NCBI GenBank assembly: GCA_049965515.1
Contig: JBMFWG010000017.1
Location: forward strand, 1 to 40,122
DNA: 40,122 bases
Source: UBA4572 sp049965515
GTDB lineage: Bacteria > Nitrospirota > Leptospirillia > Leptospirillales > Leptospirillaceae
Reading direction: 5' to 3'
The notes under the pieces are model-generated. The model was not told the DNA's origin and did no database searches. It was given only the letters and a program-made list of their open reading frames with translations. Position 1 is the stretch's first letter. Every line of letters starts with the position of its first letter. Positions 16,568-23,703 of this stretch are shown one piece after another. A program made the translations under genes and the position numbers.

Positions 16568-17670
16568 TTTCCCCCGGCTCCTCCCCCGAAAGGATCCTGC
16601 TCATCGGGATCCGGACGTTGGGGGACATCATTCTCACCACCGGGGTGGCAGCCGGCCTTGCCCGACGCTATCCCCAGGCCCGGATCGACTATCTGACCCG
16701 CGCCCCCTACGATCGGCTGCTTTGCGAGGAGCCGATCCTGAACAGGGTCATCGTTCTCCCGGAAAAAACTTCCGGCTCTCTGGGCTTTTTGCGACGATAC
16801 CTGAACTTTCTGGAGGAACTTCGCCGAACCCGTTACGATCTGGTGGTGGATTTTTTCTCCCGCGGGCCACGCTCCCGCCTCATTGCCCGGGTCACCGGGG
16901 CGCCTTATCGCCTGGGACTGGTGGACCGTTCCTTCCCAGGGAGCCGCTGGATCAACCGTTTCGTCTATACAAGAACCAGCACTCCCCCCATCCAGCTGGC
17001 CCTCACCGTGGACCGCATGGTCCACCTGCTCTCCCGGATCTTCTCCCTCTCCTCCCTCCCGACCGGCTCCGCCCTTCCGGTCCTCACCGTGACAGAGGAC
17101 AACCTTTCTGCGGCACAAACGCTTCTCGCGCAGGACTTTTCCTCCAATGTTCCAGTCGTCCTGATCTTTTGCGGCTCGGGAATACCAAGCAAAAACTGGC
17201 CTGCCCCACGATTTGCCGAAATTGCCAAAAGGCTTGTGGAGAGAGGACTGGGAGTCCTTTTTCTGGGAGCCTCCTCGGACCACGGCCAGATGGAGCAGGT
17301 CCGGAACTCTTTGGCCGACAGCCCCGGGATCGTCTTTCGAGAAGACCTGCCATTCGGCACGCTCAAGGGACTCTGCCGACTTTCCCGGGGGATCCTGGGC
17401 AACGATTCGGGCCCCCTCCACCTGGCCCAGGCGACGGGAAGCCGCGTCCTGGTGCTCTTCGGCCCCGGCGACCATGTCTCCTATGCCCCCTTCCGCGGGC
17501 GTTTTCTGAAGGCCGATCTGGCCTGCCAGCCCTGCCAGTCCTTTGCCAACCACTGTCCGGACAACCGGTGCATGAAGGAAATCCCTGTGGAGGAAGTCTG
17601 GAATGCCCTGACGAAGACCTTCTGCCTCCCCGAAATGCCGAAAGCCCGGAAGGACGCCTCCCGGCCATGA
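16564..17670 (+). CDS. GT9 heptosyltransferase-family glycosyltransferase (probable CTG start)
   Basis: The product, about 368 residues, opens ISPGSSPERILLIGIRTLGDIILTTG, here cited in part: the RTLGDIIL motif at about 17-24 is the GT9 N-domain loop. C-domain landmarks are IPSKNWP, GNDSGPLHLAQA and LVLFGPGD; the tail cluster is CQPC-x6-C-x4-C. No ATG, GTG or TTG lies at the natural N-terminus. CTG 16564 overlaps the Trm112 stop as CTGA and has GGAAGGA five bases upstream, matching the NTGA pattern of its neighbours. ATT 16567 is possible, and GTG 16429 would add 45 residues that read as a shadow of the Trm112 frame. Acceptor unknown. Confidence 0.85.
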   Translation: MISPGSSPERILLIGIRTLGDIILTTGVAAGLARRYPQARIDYLTRAPYDRLLCEEPILNRVIVLPEKTSGSLGFLRRYLNFLEELRRTRYDLVVDFFSRGPRSRLIARVTGAPYRLGLVDRSFPGSRWINRFVYTRTSTPPIQLALTVDRMVHLLSRIFSLSSLPTGSALPVLTVTEDNLSAAQTLLAQDFSSNVPVVLIFCGSGIPSKNWPAPRFAEIAKRLVERGLGVLFLGASSDHGQMEQVRNSLADSPGIVFREDLPFGTLKGLCRLSRGILGNDSGPLHLAQATGSRVLVLFGPGDHVSYAPFRGRFLKADLACQPCQSFANHCPDNRCMKEIPVEEVWNALTKTFCLPEMPKARKDASRP

Positions 17671-18683
17671 CGGTCCTGATCATCCGCACCCGCTATCTTG
17701 GGGATACCATCCTGCTCGTCCCCCTGATCCGGGAAATTCAGCGCCATGACAGAGAGGCCCGGATCACCGTGGTTCTCAACGAAGGGACGACCTATCCCCT
17801 CGAGCGCTTTCCCGGGGTGGAGATCCTCCCCCTCTCCCGGGGGGGGCCCCTGGCACGGAGTGGCTCGAGCCTCGCTCTTTTGGGACAGATTCGACGGCTT
17901 CGCCCCGACCTTCTCCTGGATCTTACGGTCTCCGATCGCTCCCGATGGATGACGCGACTCGCTCGGGCGGGTCGGACGGGGGCCGCCGGAGATCCGGCCG
18001 ATCTCGCCCGGGGTCCCTGGGAGGTCCGGGTTCCGGTCGACCTCAACCACGGGCCGGACTCCATTATCACGATGCAGGGACGCCTTCTCTCCGCCATGGG
18101 ACTTCCGGTCGAGGGGATCAGGGAGAAGGCCTATTTCCCCGATCCCCGATGGCAGGAGCACGCCCGGGGGTGGCTTCGGGAAAGGGATCTCGACAGGCCT
18201 CACACCCTGTTTCTTCACCCGGGAGGCCGCCACTGGTTCAAGCGCTGGCCACCGGATCGCTTTGCCCGGCTCGCCTCTCTCTGGATCCGCAAAAGAAACG
18301 GAGCGGTCATTGTCGCCGGAACCGGCGAGGAGAGGACGTTGGTGGACTCCGTTGTCTCGGGTGTCACAAGTGACCGGATCCATTCCCTTGTCGCCGCACC
18401 CGTGGGCCTCCTCGATGCCGTCATCCGCCGGGCGACGCTCTTTGTCGGCAACGATTCGGGCCCCCTGCACATGGCCGATGCCGCCCATATTCCTGTGGTA
18501 GGGCTCTTTGGCTCGACTCTTCCTCAGGTTTGGGGCCCGGTCTGCTCTCCCCGGCGAGCGATCGTCTACCGGCAGAAAGAGTGCTCCCCCTGCCACCACA
18601 CGGGATGCACCCTGGGACCGGACAATTGTCTGGCCTCCCTGTCAGTCGAGGAGGTCGATGCCTGCCTGGAGAGACTCCTGTGA
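17667..18683 (+). CDS. GT9 heptosyltransferase-family glycosyltransferase
   Basis: A 338-residue GT-B enzyme. ATG 17667 overlaps the preceding stop (ATGA). The N-domain motif is RTRYLGDTILLVP, followed by DLLLDLTVSDRSRWMTRLA. The C-domain has LHPGGRHWFKRWPPDRFA, GNDSGPLHMADAA and GLFGST. The tail is CSPC-x4-C-x6-C. A run of eight G at 17839-17846 encodes SRGGP at about residue 57. The donor is probably ADP-heptose by family; the acceptor is unknown. Confidence 0.87.
   Translation: MTVLIIRTRYLGDTILLVPLIREIQRHDREARITVVLNEGTTYPLERFPGVEILPLSRGGPLARSGSSLALLGQIRRLRPDLLLDLTVSDRSRWMTRLARAGRTGAAGDPADLARGPWEVRVPVDLNHGPDSIITMQGRLLSAMGLPVEGIREKAYFPDPRWQEHARGWLRERDLDRPHTLFLHPGGRHWFKRWPPDRFARLASLWIRKRNGAVIVAGTGEERTLVDSVVSGVTSDRIHSLVAAPVGLLDAVIRRATLFVGNDSGPLHMADAAHIPVVGLFGSTLPQVWGPVCSPRRAIVYRQKECSPCHHTGCTLGPDNCLASLSVEEVDACLERLL
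17839..17846 (+). repeat. G8 tract in the fifth-operon GT9 gene
   Basis: Eight consecutive G flanked by CCC and CCCC at about codon 57 of the GT9 gene at 17667. Flanking C and G runs can also form a hairpin. A slip would frameshift the protein early. Confidence 0.55.
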
Positions 18684-19468
18684 TCCCCCCGATCCCCCGG
18701 GGATTCTTTCCCTTTCCCATTCTCTACTATCATCGGGTGGCTCCCGGAGTCGATCCCCAAACCGGAGTGACCCCCGAGAGCTTTCGGCGGCAGGTGACGC
18801 TCCTCGCGGATCTCGGTTACCGGGGAGTGACTCTCCGGGAGGCCCTTGCGCGGGCGGCCGACTCCCGGGGCGCCTCGGGTCCTTCTCCTATTGTCCTGAC
18901 CTTCGACGACGGCTACCTCGACAACTACGAACATGCCGCCCCCATTCTCGACGAGCAGGGATTCCGGGCGACAATCTACTTCGTGGCGGAGCGGATGGGA
19001 GGACGGGTGGACTGGACAGAGGACCCTCTGTGGGGCGGACATGCCCTGATGGATGCCGGCAAGGCCCGGGAGCTTGTGGAGAAGGGATTCGAGGCGGGCT
19101 CCCACACCCTGACCCACCCGGACCTTGCCAAACTTTCGGAGGCCGAGGCCCGGAGAGAGATTGCCGAGAGCCGTCCCCGCCTTGAGGATCATCTCTCGGC
19201 GCCGGTCACCACCTTTTGCTACCCCTACGGATCCTTTCTTCCGATCCATGCCGGGATGGTCCGGGAAGCCGGATATGACGCCGCCCGCACGGTCCGCCGC
19301 TACCGCCTGGGACGGTCCGAGGATCTCATGACCTTGGCCTGCCGCCCGGTCTCCGGCCGTATGGGGCTCGGGAGGTTTGGCCTGACGGTGGCCGCCTACC
19401 GGGTCCTCTTTCCGCTCCGGAGGTTGGGGGGAAATCCCTTAAGCCCCTTAGGAGGACCTCACTCATGA
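18680..19468 (+). CDS. Polysaccharide deacetylase (NodB/CE4 family)
   Basis: CE4 enzymes remove N-acetyl (or related) groups from glycans. GTG 18680 overlaps the previous stop (GTGA) and is preceded by GGAGAG (18668-18673), giving 262 residues. The catalytic motif TFDDGY (D76, D77) and the metal-binding SHTLTHPDL (H142, H146) are intact, followed by FCYPYG in the third motif. There is no signal peptide, so it is probably cytosolic and may act on a lipid- or nucleotide-linked core sugar. Its place between heptosyltransferase and glycosyltransferase genes suggests an LPS-core modification; the substrate is not identifiable. Confidence 0.88.
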   Translation: MIPPIPRGFFPFPILYYHRVAPGVDPQTGVTPESFRRQVTLLADLGYRGVTLREALARAADSRGASGPSPIVLTFDDGYLDNYEHAAPILDEQGFRATIYFVAERMGGRVDWTEDPLWGGHALMDAGKARELVEKGFEAGSHTLTHPDLAKLSEAEARREIAESRPRLEDHLSAPVTTFCYPYGSFLPIHAGMVREAGYDAARTVRRYRLGRSEDLMTLACRPVSGRMGLGRFGLTVAAYRVLFPLRRLGGNPLSPLGGPHS

Positions 19469-20646
19469 GCGATCCTCTGCGGATTCTTCATCTCGACTGC
19501 ACGATAGGCCGGGGGGGGCAGGAGCTCGACCACATAAACGAGGCCGAGGCCTTCCGGAGACGAGGCCACCTCTACCTCATCGGCGCCCGTCCGGGAACCT
19601 TTCTTTGGGCGGAGGCGCAAAAGCGAGGCGGCGCTCTGGCCTTCCCCCTGAGATCGAACGTCGATCTCCCATCCTTTCTGGCGATCCGGCGACTTCTCCA
19701 AAAGGAAAAGATCGACGTTCTTGTAACAACGAGCTACATTGATGCCAATCTGGGGTGGTTCGCGGCGATTTCCCTGGGAAAAGACCGGCCCGTGGTGGTG
19801 CGCCAGCGACATCTCCTGAACCCTCCCAAGGGGCTCCTTCCCTTTCGCCGCTTCTGCGACGCCCTCGTCACCGTGAGCGACATCGCCCGCTTCGGTTATG
19901 TTGAACGAAAGATTCCCTTCTGGAAGGTGGTCTCCATCCCCCGGGGAATCCCCGGGGAGGAGTCCCCCCTGACCCGCTCGAATGCGCCCCTTCCGGGGAT
20001 TCCGGAGGGGGCGCGGGTGATTCTCCAGATCGGAACCTTCCAGCGGGACAAGGGCCAGCTGCCGCTTCTGGAGGCGCTTCTCTCCCCGCTTTTGCACCAT
20101 CCCGACCTCCACCTGGTCCTTCTGGGAGAGGGTCCTCTGCGCCCCAACATCGAACGCCGTCTTGCCGCGGAGCGATTTGCCCCTGTCCGGGACCGTATCC
20201 ATCTTCCGGGATTTCAGGAGACCTCGCCCTACTATGCCAAGACCTCGGTCCTTATCGTCTCCTCCTTCAGGGAGGCCTACCCTCTGGTGATTCTTGAGGC
20301 CTTTTCCCAGGGTGTCCCGGTCGTGGCCTTCCGGCAGGGAGGGGTGATCGAGGCCTTTTCCCGGGGAGAGTGGGGAGAGCTGGTCCCCCCCTGGAACTTT
20401 TCGCTTCTCGCGGAACGAGCCACATTCTGGGCACTGAAAGAAGGACGAGCCTCCTGTCTGGAGGGTGAGAGAGCTTTTCCCCCTGGGACCTTCGGCATCG
20501 ACAGGATGGTGGATCGGACCGAAGCGTATTACCGGTGGCTTCTCGAACGGAAGCGCTCGGGATCTCTCGGCAAAAATCCCTATGAGATCGCGGGCGGCCG
20601 GGGGGGGCCTTTTGGCAGGATGGGGGAGGGGATCTCCGGGCCCTGA
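19465..20646 (+). CDS. Family 4 glycosyltransferase
   Basis: A GT-B retaining-type glycosyltransferase of 393 residues, likely adding a core sugar. ATG 19465 overlaps the deacetylase stop (ATGA) and has AGGAGG just upstream. The N-domain starts RILHLDCTIGRGGQE, an acceptor-site Gly-rich loop; the C-domain starts ILQIGTFQRDKGQ and contains REAYPLVILEAFSQGVPVVAF, the E-x7-E donor-binding motif. Two runs of eight G lie in the gene, at 19511-19518 (codon about 16-18) and 20600-20607 near the 3' end. Donor and acceptor unknown. Confidence 0.87.
   Translation: MSDPLRILHLDCTIGRGGQELDHINEAEAFRRRGHLYLIGARPGTFLWAEAQKRGGALAFPLRSNVDLPSFLAIRRLLQKEKIDVLVTTSYIDANLGWFAAISLGKDRPVVVRQRHLLNPPKGLLPFRRFCDALVTVSDIARFGYVERKIPFWKVVSIPRGIPGEESPLTRSNAPLPGIPEGARVILQIGTFQRDKGQLPLLEALLSPLLHHPDLHLVLLGEGPLRPNIERRLAAERFAPVRDRIHLPGFQETSPYYAKTSVLIVSSFREAYPLVILEAFSQGVPVVAFRQGGVIEAFSRGEWGELVPPWNFSLLAERATFWALKEGRASCLEGERAFPPGTFGIDRMVDRTEAYYRWLLERKRSGSLGKNPYEIAGGRGGPFGRMGEGISGP
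19511..19518 (+). repeat. G8 tract near the 5' end of the GT4 gene
   Basis: Eight consecutive G at about codons 16-18 of the family 4 glycosyltransferase; a second G8 lies at 20600-20607 in the same gene. A one-base slip here would truncate almost the whole protein. Confidence 0.6.
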
Positions 20647-20659
20647 CGGAAGGAACGGA

Positions 20660-20755
20660 GCGAGAGTCTTCTCTCTTCTCGCGCCCGAGAGGCGTCGGAT
20701 GTCAGCCGGGTGTCACATGGTCTGTCGAAAATTACGGGGGAAGGTCAACTCCCCC
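20660..20755. other. Two small hairpins in the spacer before the DUF433 gene
   Basis: GCGAGA 20660-20665 pairs with TCTCGC 20677-20682. GGGGGA 20736-20741 pairs with TCCCCC 20750-20755, ending eight bases before the ribosome site AAGGAGA. No T-run follows either, so they look more like leader structure than terminators. The 129-base spacer contains no gene. Confidence 0.3.
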
Positions 20756-20775
20756 TAAAAATCAAGGAGAAAAGA

Positions 20776-21129
20776 ATGTCCGATCCGAAAGAAAAAAAAC
20801 ACGAAGGAACAACACCTCTTCCGATGGCCTCCTCCCGGCTCCCCCCCCCACCGAATCCGGAGAGACACCCCACGGTCCGCCAGGTCCGGATGAACCCCAA
20901 GATCGCGCGAGGGCTTCCCTGTCTCGACGGAACCCAGATTCCGGTGACGGTCTACCTTGAGCTTTTCAAGAAAGGATATACCGTGGACAGGATTGTCGCC
21001 GAGTGCTATCCCGAGCTCACCCGGGAGGACATTCTCTTTGCCCTGGACTTCGTCATCGACTGGGTTCGACGGGCTCCCGGGTATCTCTCCAATCTCATGG
21101 ACACTGGATCGATGGGGGGGGGTGATTGA
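20776..21129 (+). CDS. DUF433 domain protein
   Basis: A 117-residue protein starting at ATG 20776 with AAGGAGA at 20764-20770; the upstream ATG 20710 has no such site. Residues 1-37 are Lys/Pro-rich and look disordered. Residues 38-95 form a DUF433 domain: NPKIARGLPCLDGTQIPV, then YLELFKKGYTVDRI and YPELTREDILFALDFV in shorter blocks. DUF433 is a small helix-turn-helix-like fold often found as the antitoxin of PIN-type toxins. No toxin gene is adjacent, so the function is open. The 3' end contains a run of nine G. Confidence 0.78.
   Translation: MSDPKEKKHEGTTPLPMASSRLPPPPNPERHPTVRQVRMNPKIARGLPCLDGTQIPVTVYLELFKKGYTVDRIVAECYPELTREDILFALDFVIDWVRRAPGYLSNLMDTGSMGGGD
21114..21122 (+). repeat. G9 homopolymer at the 3' end of the DUF433 gene
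   Basis: Nine consecutive G encode the MGGGD end of the protein; a second run of seven G follows at 21132-21138. Loss of one G would replace the natural stop with a frame ending at 21157. This is visible directly; variability is inferred. Confidence 0.6.
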
Positions 21130-21185
21130 TCGGGGGGGCTGTGGACCGGGACCCTGACCGAACCCGGAAAGGACGGGCGAGGGTC

Positions 21186-21623
21186 TCACCCCTCCTCGAT
21201 TTCTGCCTCTTGTGCTCCGTGACGATAGATCAGAGAGGCGGGCGTCCAGACCGGAAGCTCGCCCTCGGGTCTTCTGACCGCGGCCGGAGGCTCGGAGAAT
21301 CGAAAGCTGCAGGATCCTCCCACATCCCGAAGATCCCGGGGGTCGATGGGAAAGGCCTGGCAGGGTGTCGGCCGGCCCATATGGTAGATCTTGCACCGGG
21401 TGTGGGTTTCGTAGACCTCCAGAAAGGGGCAGTTGAAGCCGATGCGGCAGCATTGGCCGCACATGTCGCATTCCCCCTCCCGTCGCTCGATGGATTTTTG
21501 GACATAGGAAGAACGAAAAAGGCAAAGAAAGGCCCGTCGGACCTTTCCGGAAAAAGCCTGCCAAAAGGAGGGGGGGCGCCCCTCTGTATCCAGCCGTCGG
21601 GGAACCGTAGTCTCTCGATTCAT
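21186..21623 (-). CDS. YkgJ-family cysteine cluster protein
   Basis: A protein of about 145 residues with a dense cysteine set: CDMCGQCC near residue 53, then NCPFLE, CKIYHMGRPTPCQAFPIDP and a later C. This is the signature of the YkgJ/UPF0153 family, thought to bind zinc or an Fe-S cluster; its biochemical role is unknown. ATG 21623 or GTG 21626 can start it, with GGGAGG upstream on the minus strand. It is convergent with the DUF433 gene, with only a weak CCGGG/CCCGG hairpin (21146-21167) between them. Confidence 0.82.
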   Translation of the reverse strand: MNRETTVPRRLDTEGRPPSFWQAFSGKVRRAFLCLFRSSYVQKSIERREGECDMCGQCCRIGFNCPFLEVYETHTRCKIYHMGRPTPCQAFPIDPRDLRDVGGSCSFRFSEPPAAVRRPEGELPVWTPASLIYRHGAQEAEIEEG

Positions 21624-21720
21624 CACCGCCAGGGACCTCCCGAAAAAACGGTTGTCGGTGTGTGAACGTCTTTTCGACTTTAACGGATCCCTTCTGCGGC
21701 TGCAACCTTTTTTCCCTTTT

Positions 21721-21770
21721 TTCTTGAAAATCCCTCAGAAAACACTTGTTTTTTTCATGTTTTTCAAGAA
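21721..21770. repeat. Perfect 10-base inverted repeat in an AT-rich spacer
   Basis: TTCTTGAAAA at 21721-21730 and TTTTCAAGAA at 21761-21770 are perfect complements with 30 bases between them. They sit in the 213-base spacer (21627-21839) between the YkgJ-type gene and the diacylglycerol-kinase gene, both on the minus strand. The spacer is clearly more AT-rich than its surroundings and has no convincing gene. The repeat could be an operator, or a promoter region for the YkgJ-type gene. Confidence 0.5.
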
Positions 21771-21839
21771 AGAGCCTCAAGGAACGACCAGAATACGATG
21801 GAGCAAGAAAGGTTGAGGGAAGAGCAGGTCGTCTAAGGC

Positions 21840-22751
21840 TCACCCGCCCCTGAAGCTCAGGAGTGTGAGGGTCTCTCGTGAGAGCCGCACCCGGGAAAAG
21901 GTGGGGATCGCCTCCCCGTCGGCCTGACAGGGCACCCGATCGAGAGGGGAGGCGGAAGGCTCGTGGGGCAGGGGAAGGGAGGCCGACAGGAGCTTCACCT
22001 CCCGGGCGGGGAGTCTCTCCGAAAAGAGGCCCGAAGGGACTCCGGGAAGCATCTCGAGGAAGGCGCCGGCAACCCCGAGCCCCGAACGTCGAAGGAGGGT
22101 GACCATGAAGGGGGTCTCCGCCGACGCGCCGGCCCCGGCGACACGAAAGGGCCCGAAGTAGGGGGGAAGGCGAGAGATGAGAACCCACACGACCTCCTCC
22201 CGGAAGACTTCCCGGCCGTCCTCCCCCCAAATCTTTACACCGATCCGGGGAGATCTCCGGGAGAAGGTGGCGGCTATTCCGGCCAGATAATAGGAAAGGG
22301 GTCCGAGCCGGCTTTTTCCCCGGACCTTTTGGGCCGCCACCCCATCCCATCCGGCTCCGGCCATGAGGCAAAATCGGTGGGAGTCGGCCATCCCCGGCAC
22401 AAAGGTCAGCGGACGAGCCCGTCCGAGCCGCGAGAAGATCGCTTCGGGCCTCCCCGGATCAAAGGGAACGGCCAGATAGCGGGAGAGGACATTTCCGGTT
22501 CCGCCGGGGAGGAGAAGAACGGGGAGATCCGGGGGGAGGGGGAGGGAAAGAAGCCGCGCCAGGGTTCCGTCTCCCCCGTACACAACAAGAAGGTCGCTCT
22601 CCTGAAGGTCGGAGGCACCCGGAGGGGAGAGGGAGAGCCGTCCCTGGGGAAAATTTGACAAAAAGGCCGTTTCAAGAAGGGACATTCTCCCGCGGGCCCA
22701 TGTCGGCCCGGCTCGGGGATTGACAAGGAGAATCGGCCTCTTCGGGATCAT
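21840..22751 (-). CDS. Diacylglycerol/lipid kinase family protein (YegS-like)
   Basis: A 303-residue DAGK-catalytic-domain protein. NPRAG near the N-terminus, GGDGT at 59-63 and PGGTGN at 82-87 form the nucleotide-binding loop; AGAGWDG and a C-terminal QADGE motif complete the family pattern. Such kinases phosphorylate diacylglycerol, sphingoid-type or related lipids at the membrane; the substrate here is unknown. The ATG overlaps the stop of the upstream exported-protein gene (ATGA), so the two are co-translated. Confidence 0.88.
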   Translation of the reverse strand: MIPKRPILLVNPRAGPTWARGRMSLLETAFLSNFPQGRLSLSPPGASDLQESDLLVVYGGDGTLARLLSLPLPPDLPVLLLPGGTGNVLSRYLAVPFDPGRPEAIFSRLGRARPLTFVPGMADSHRFCLMAGAGWDGVAAQKVRGKSRLGPLSYYLAGIAATFSRRSPRIGVKIWGEDGREVFREEVVWVLISRLPPYFGPFRVAGAGASAETPFMVTLLRRSGLGVAGAFLEMLPGVPSGLFSERLPAREVKLLSASLPLPHEPSASPLDRVPCQADGEAIPTFSRVRLSRETLTLLSFRGG

Positions 22752-23584
22752 TTTCCGGGCGAGGCTTCCTTCCGGTAGGAGACGGGGATCTCAAAAGTGG
22801 CCGAAGAAACCGGCATGACGGCCAGGGACTCCACCACCTCCCTCTCCCGGGTCCGGGCCGGAATACGGGAGCTGTCATAGAGATGAAGGGCCGATAGGAT
22901 CTTCACCAGAAACCCTTTGGAGTAGTCCGTGGTCCGCACCGTTTCCAGGGACAGGGGAGAAATTCCGGGGAGAGGGGAGGCGGTCTTGGGGGCATTTTTT
23001 ACGGCAAGTTTCGCCAGAGCCTGCTGGAAGGAATCGTAGAGGTCGCTTCCCGGAAAGGTCGTCGCCTGACACAGCACAATCTTCTGGTCCCCGTTGACCA
23101 TGCCCACGACCCGCCCCTTGAAGCGATGGAGGATCGTGCGATCGGTACAGGTCACCCCAGCCACCGTCCGGGGGGTGGTGCCCTGAATCACCCGGTCCTT
23201 GGGATTGTTGCCGGCATACTGGCCCAGAAGCTGGGAAAAGTCGACAAAACCCATGATCTTGTCGAGGCTGTCGGAGTGATAGGTTTTCTTGTCATTGTCC
23301 AGAGCGGCCACCGTCCGGGTGGAAAGATTCCAGAGATAGCTGCGGTTCCCCTCCGGACCCGGGGCATCGATGCGCATGGCCTTTGCCGCAATCGTGTAGG
23401 TGATCCGATGGACAGAATGGTCGGGCTCGCCCTCCTTGCTGGCCACCACGGTAAAGACGAGCGCCGGCTCCGGGGCTTCGGCTTCGGGGAGAGCCTCCCC
23501 GAATGATGGGGAGAATCCTAAGAGGCCGACGAGAAGAAGGGGCAGAGCAAAAGACAACAGACGGCGAGAAGACAAGAAGGGCAC
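22748..23584 (-). CDS. Exported protein of unknown function, possibly DUF4412-like
   Basis: With GTG 23584 as start the protein has 278 residues, an AAAGGA ribosome site and a clean signal peptide (VPFLSSRR, hydrophobic core, cleavage near SFG-EA). ATG 23644 would add 20 residues and lacks a good site. The mature part reads like a periplasmic beta-sheet domain: ITYTIAAKAMRIDAPG, SYLWNLSTRTVAALDNDKKTY in shorter pieces, and later Cys residues in VTCTDRT and VLCQATT. The pattern of 'record a bound value, then KTY' resembles DUF4412/LolA-like proteins, but I am not certain. It is translationally coupled to the lipid kinase gene, which hints at an envelope-lipid role. Confidence 0.7.
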   Translation of the reverse strand: MPFLSSRRLLSFALPLLLVGLLGFSPSFGEALPEAEAPEPALVFTVVASKEGEPDHSVHRITYTIAAKAMRIDAPGPEGNRSYLWNLSTRTVAALDNDKKTYHSDSLDKIMGFVDFSQLLGQYAGNNPKDRVIQGTTPRTVAGVTCTDRTILHRFKGRVVGMVNGDQKIVLCQATTFPGSDLYDSFQQALAKLAVKNAPKTASPLPGISPLSLETVRTTDYSKGFLVKILSALHLYDSSRIPARTREREVVESLAVMPVSSATFEIPVSYRKEASPGK

Positions 23585-23703
23585 GCGACATCCTTTCGGG
23601 AAGACGGAAAAATCCGTATCAAAACATGAGAAACTCTTTTTCATCGGACTATCTTACCACAGGCTTGCCACAGGTTCAGGCTCGCCTTTCGGAGGGGGCC
23701 AGA

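Noticed and set aside
20776..21626. DUF433 and YkgJ-type genes as a toxin-antitoxin pair
   Set aside because: They are convergent, not in one operon, and the YkgJ-type protein has no toxin features.
23645..23703. Direct repeat CCACAGG in the bioA downstream spacer as a mobile-element scar
   Set aside because: Only seven bases, with no inverted repeats or transposase nearby; chance is likely in this composition.
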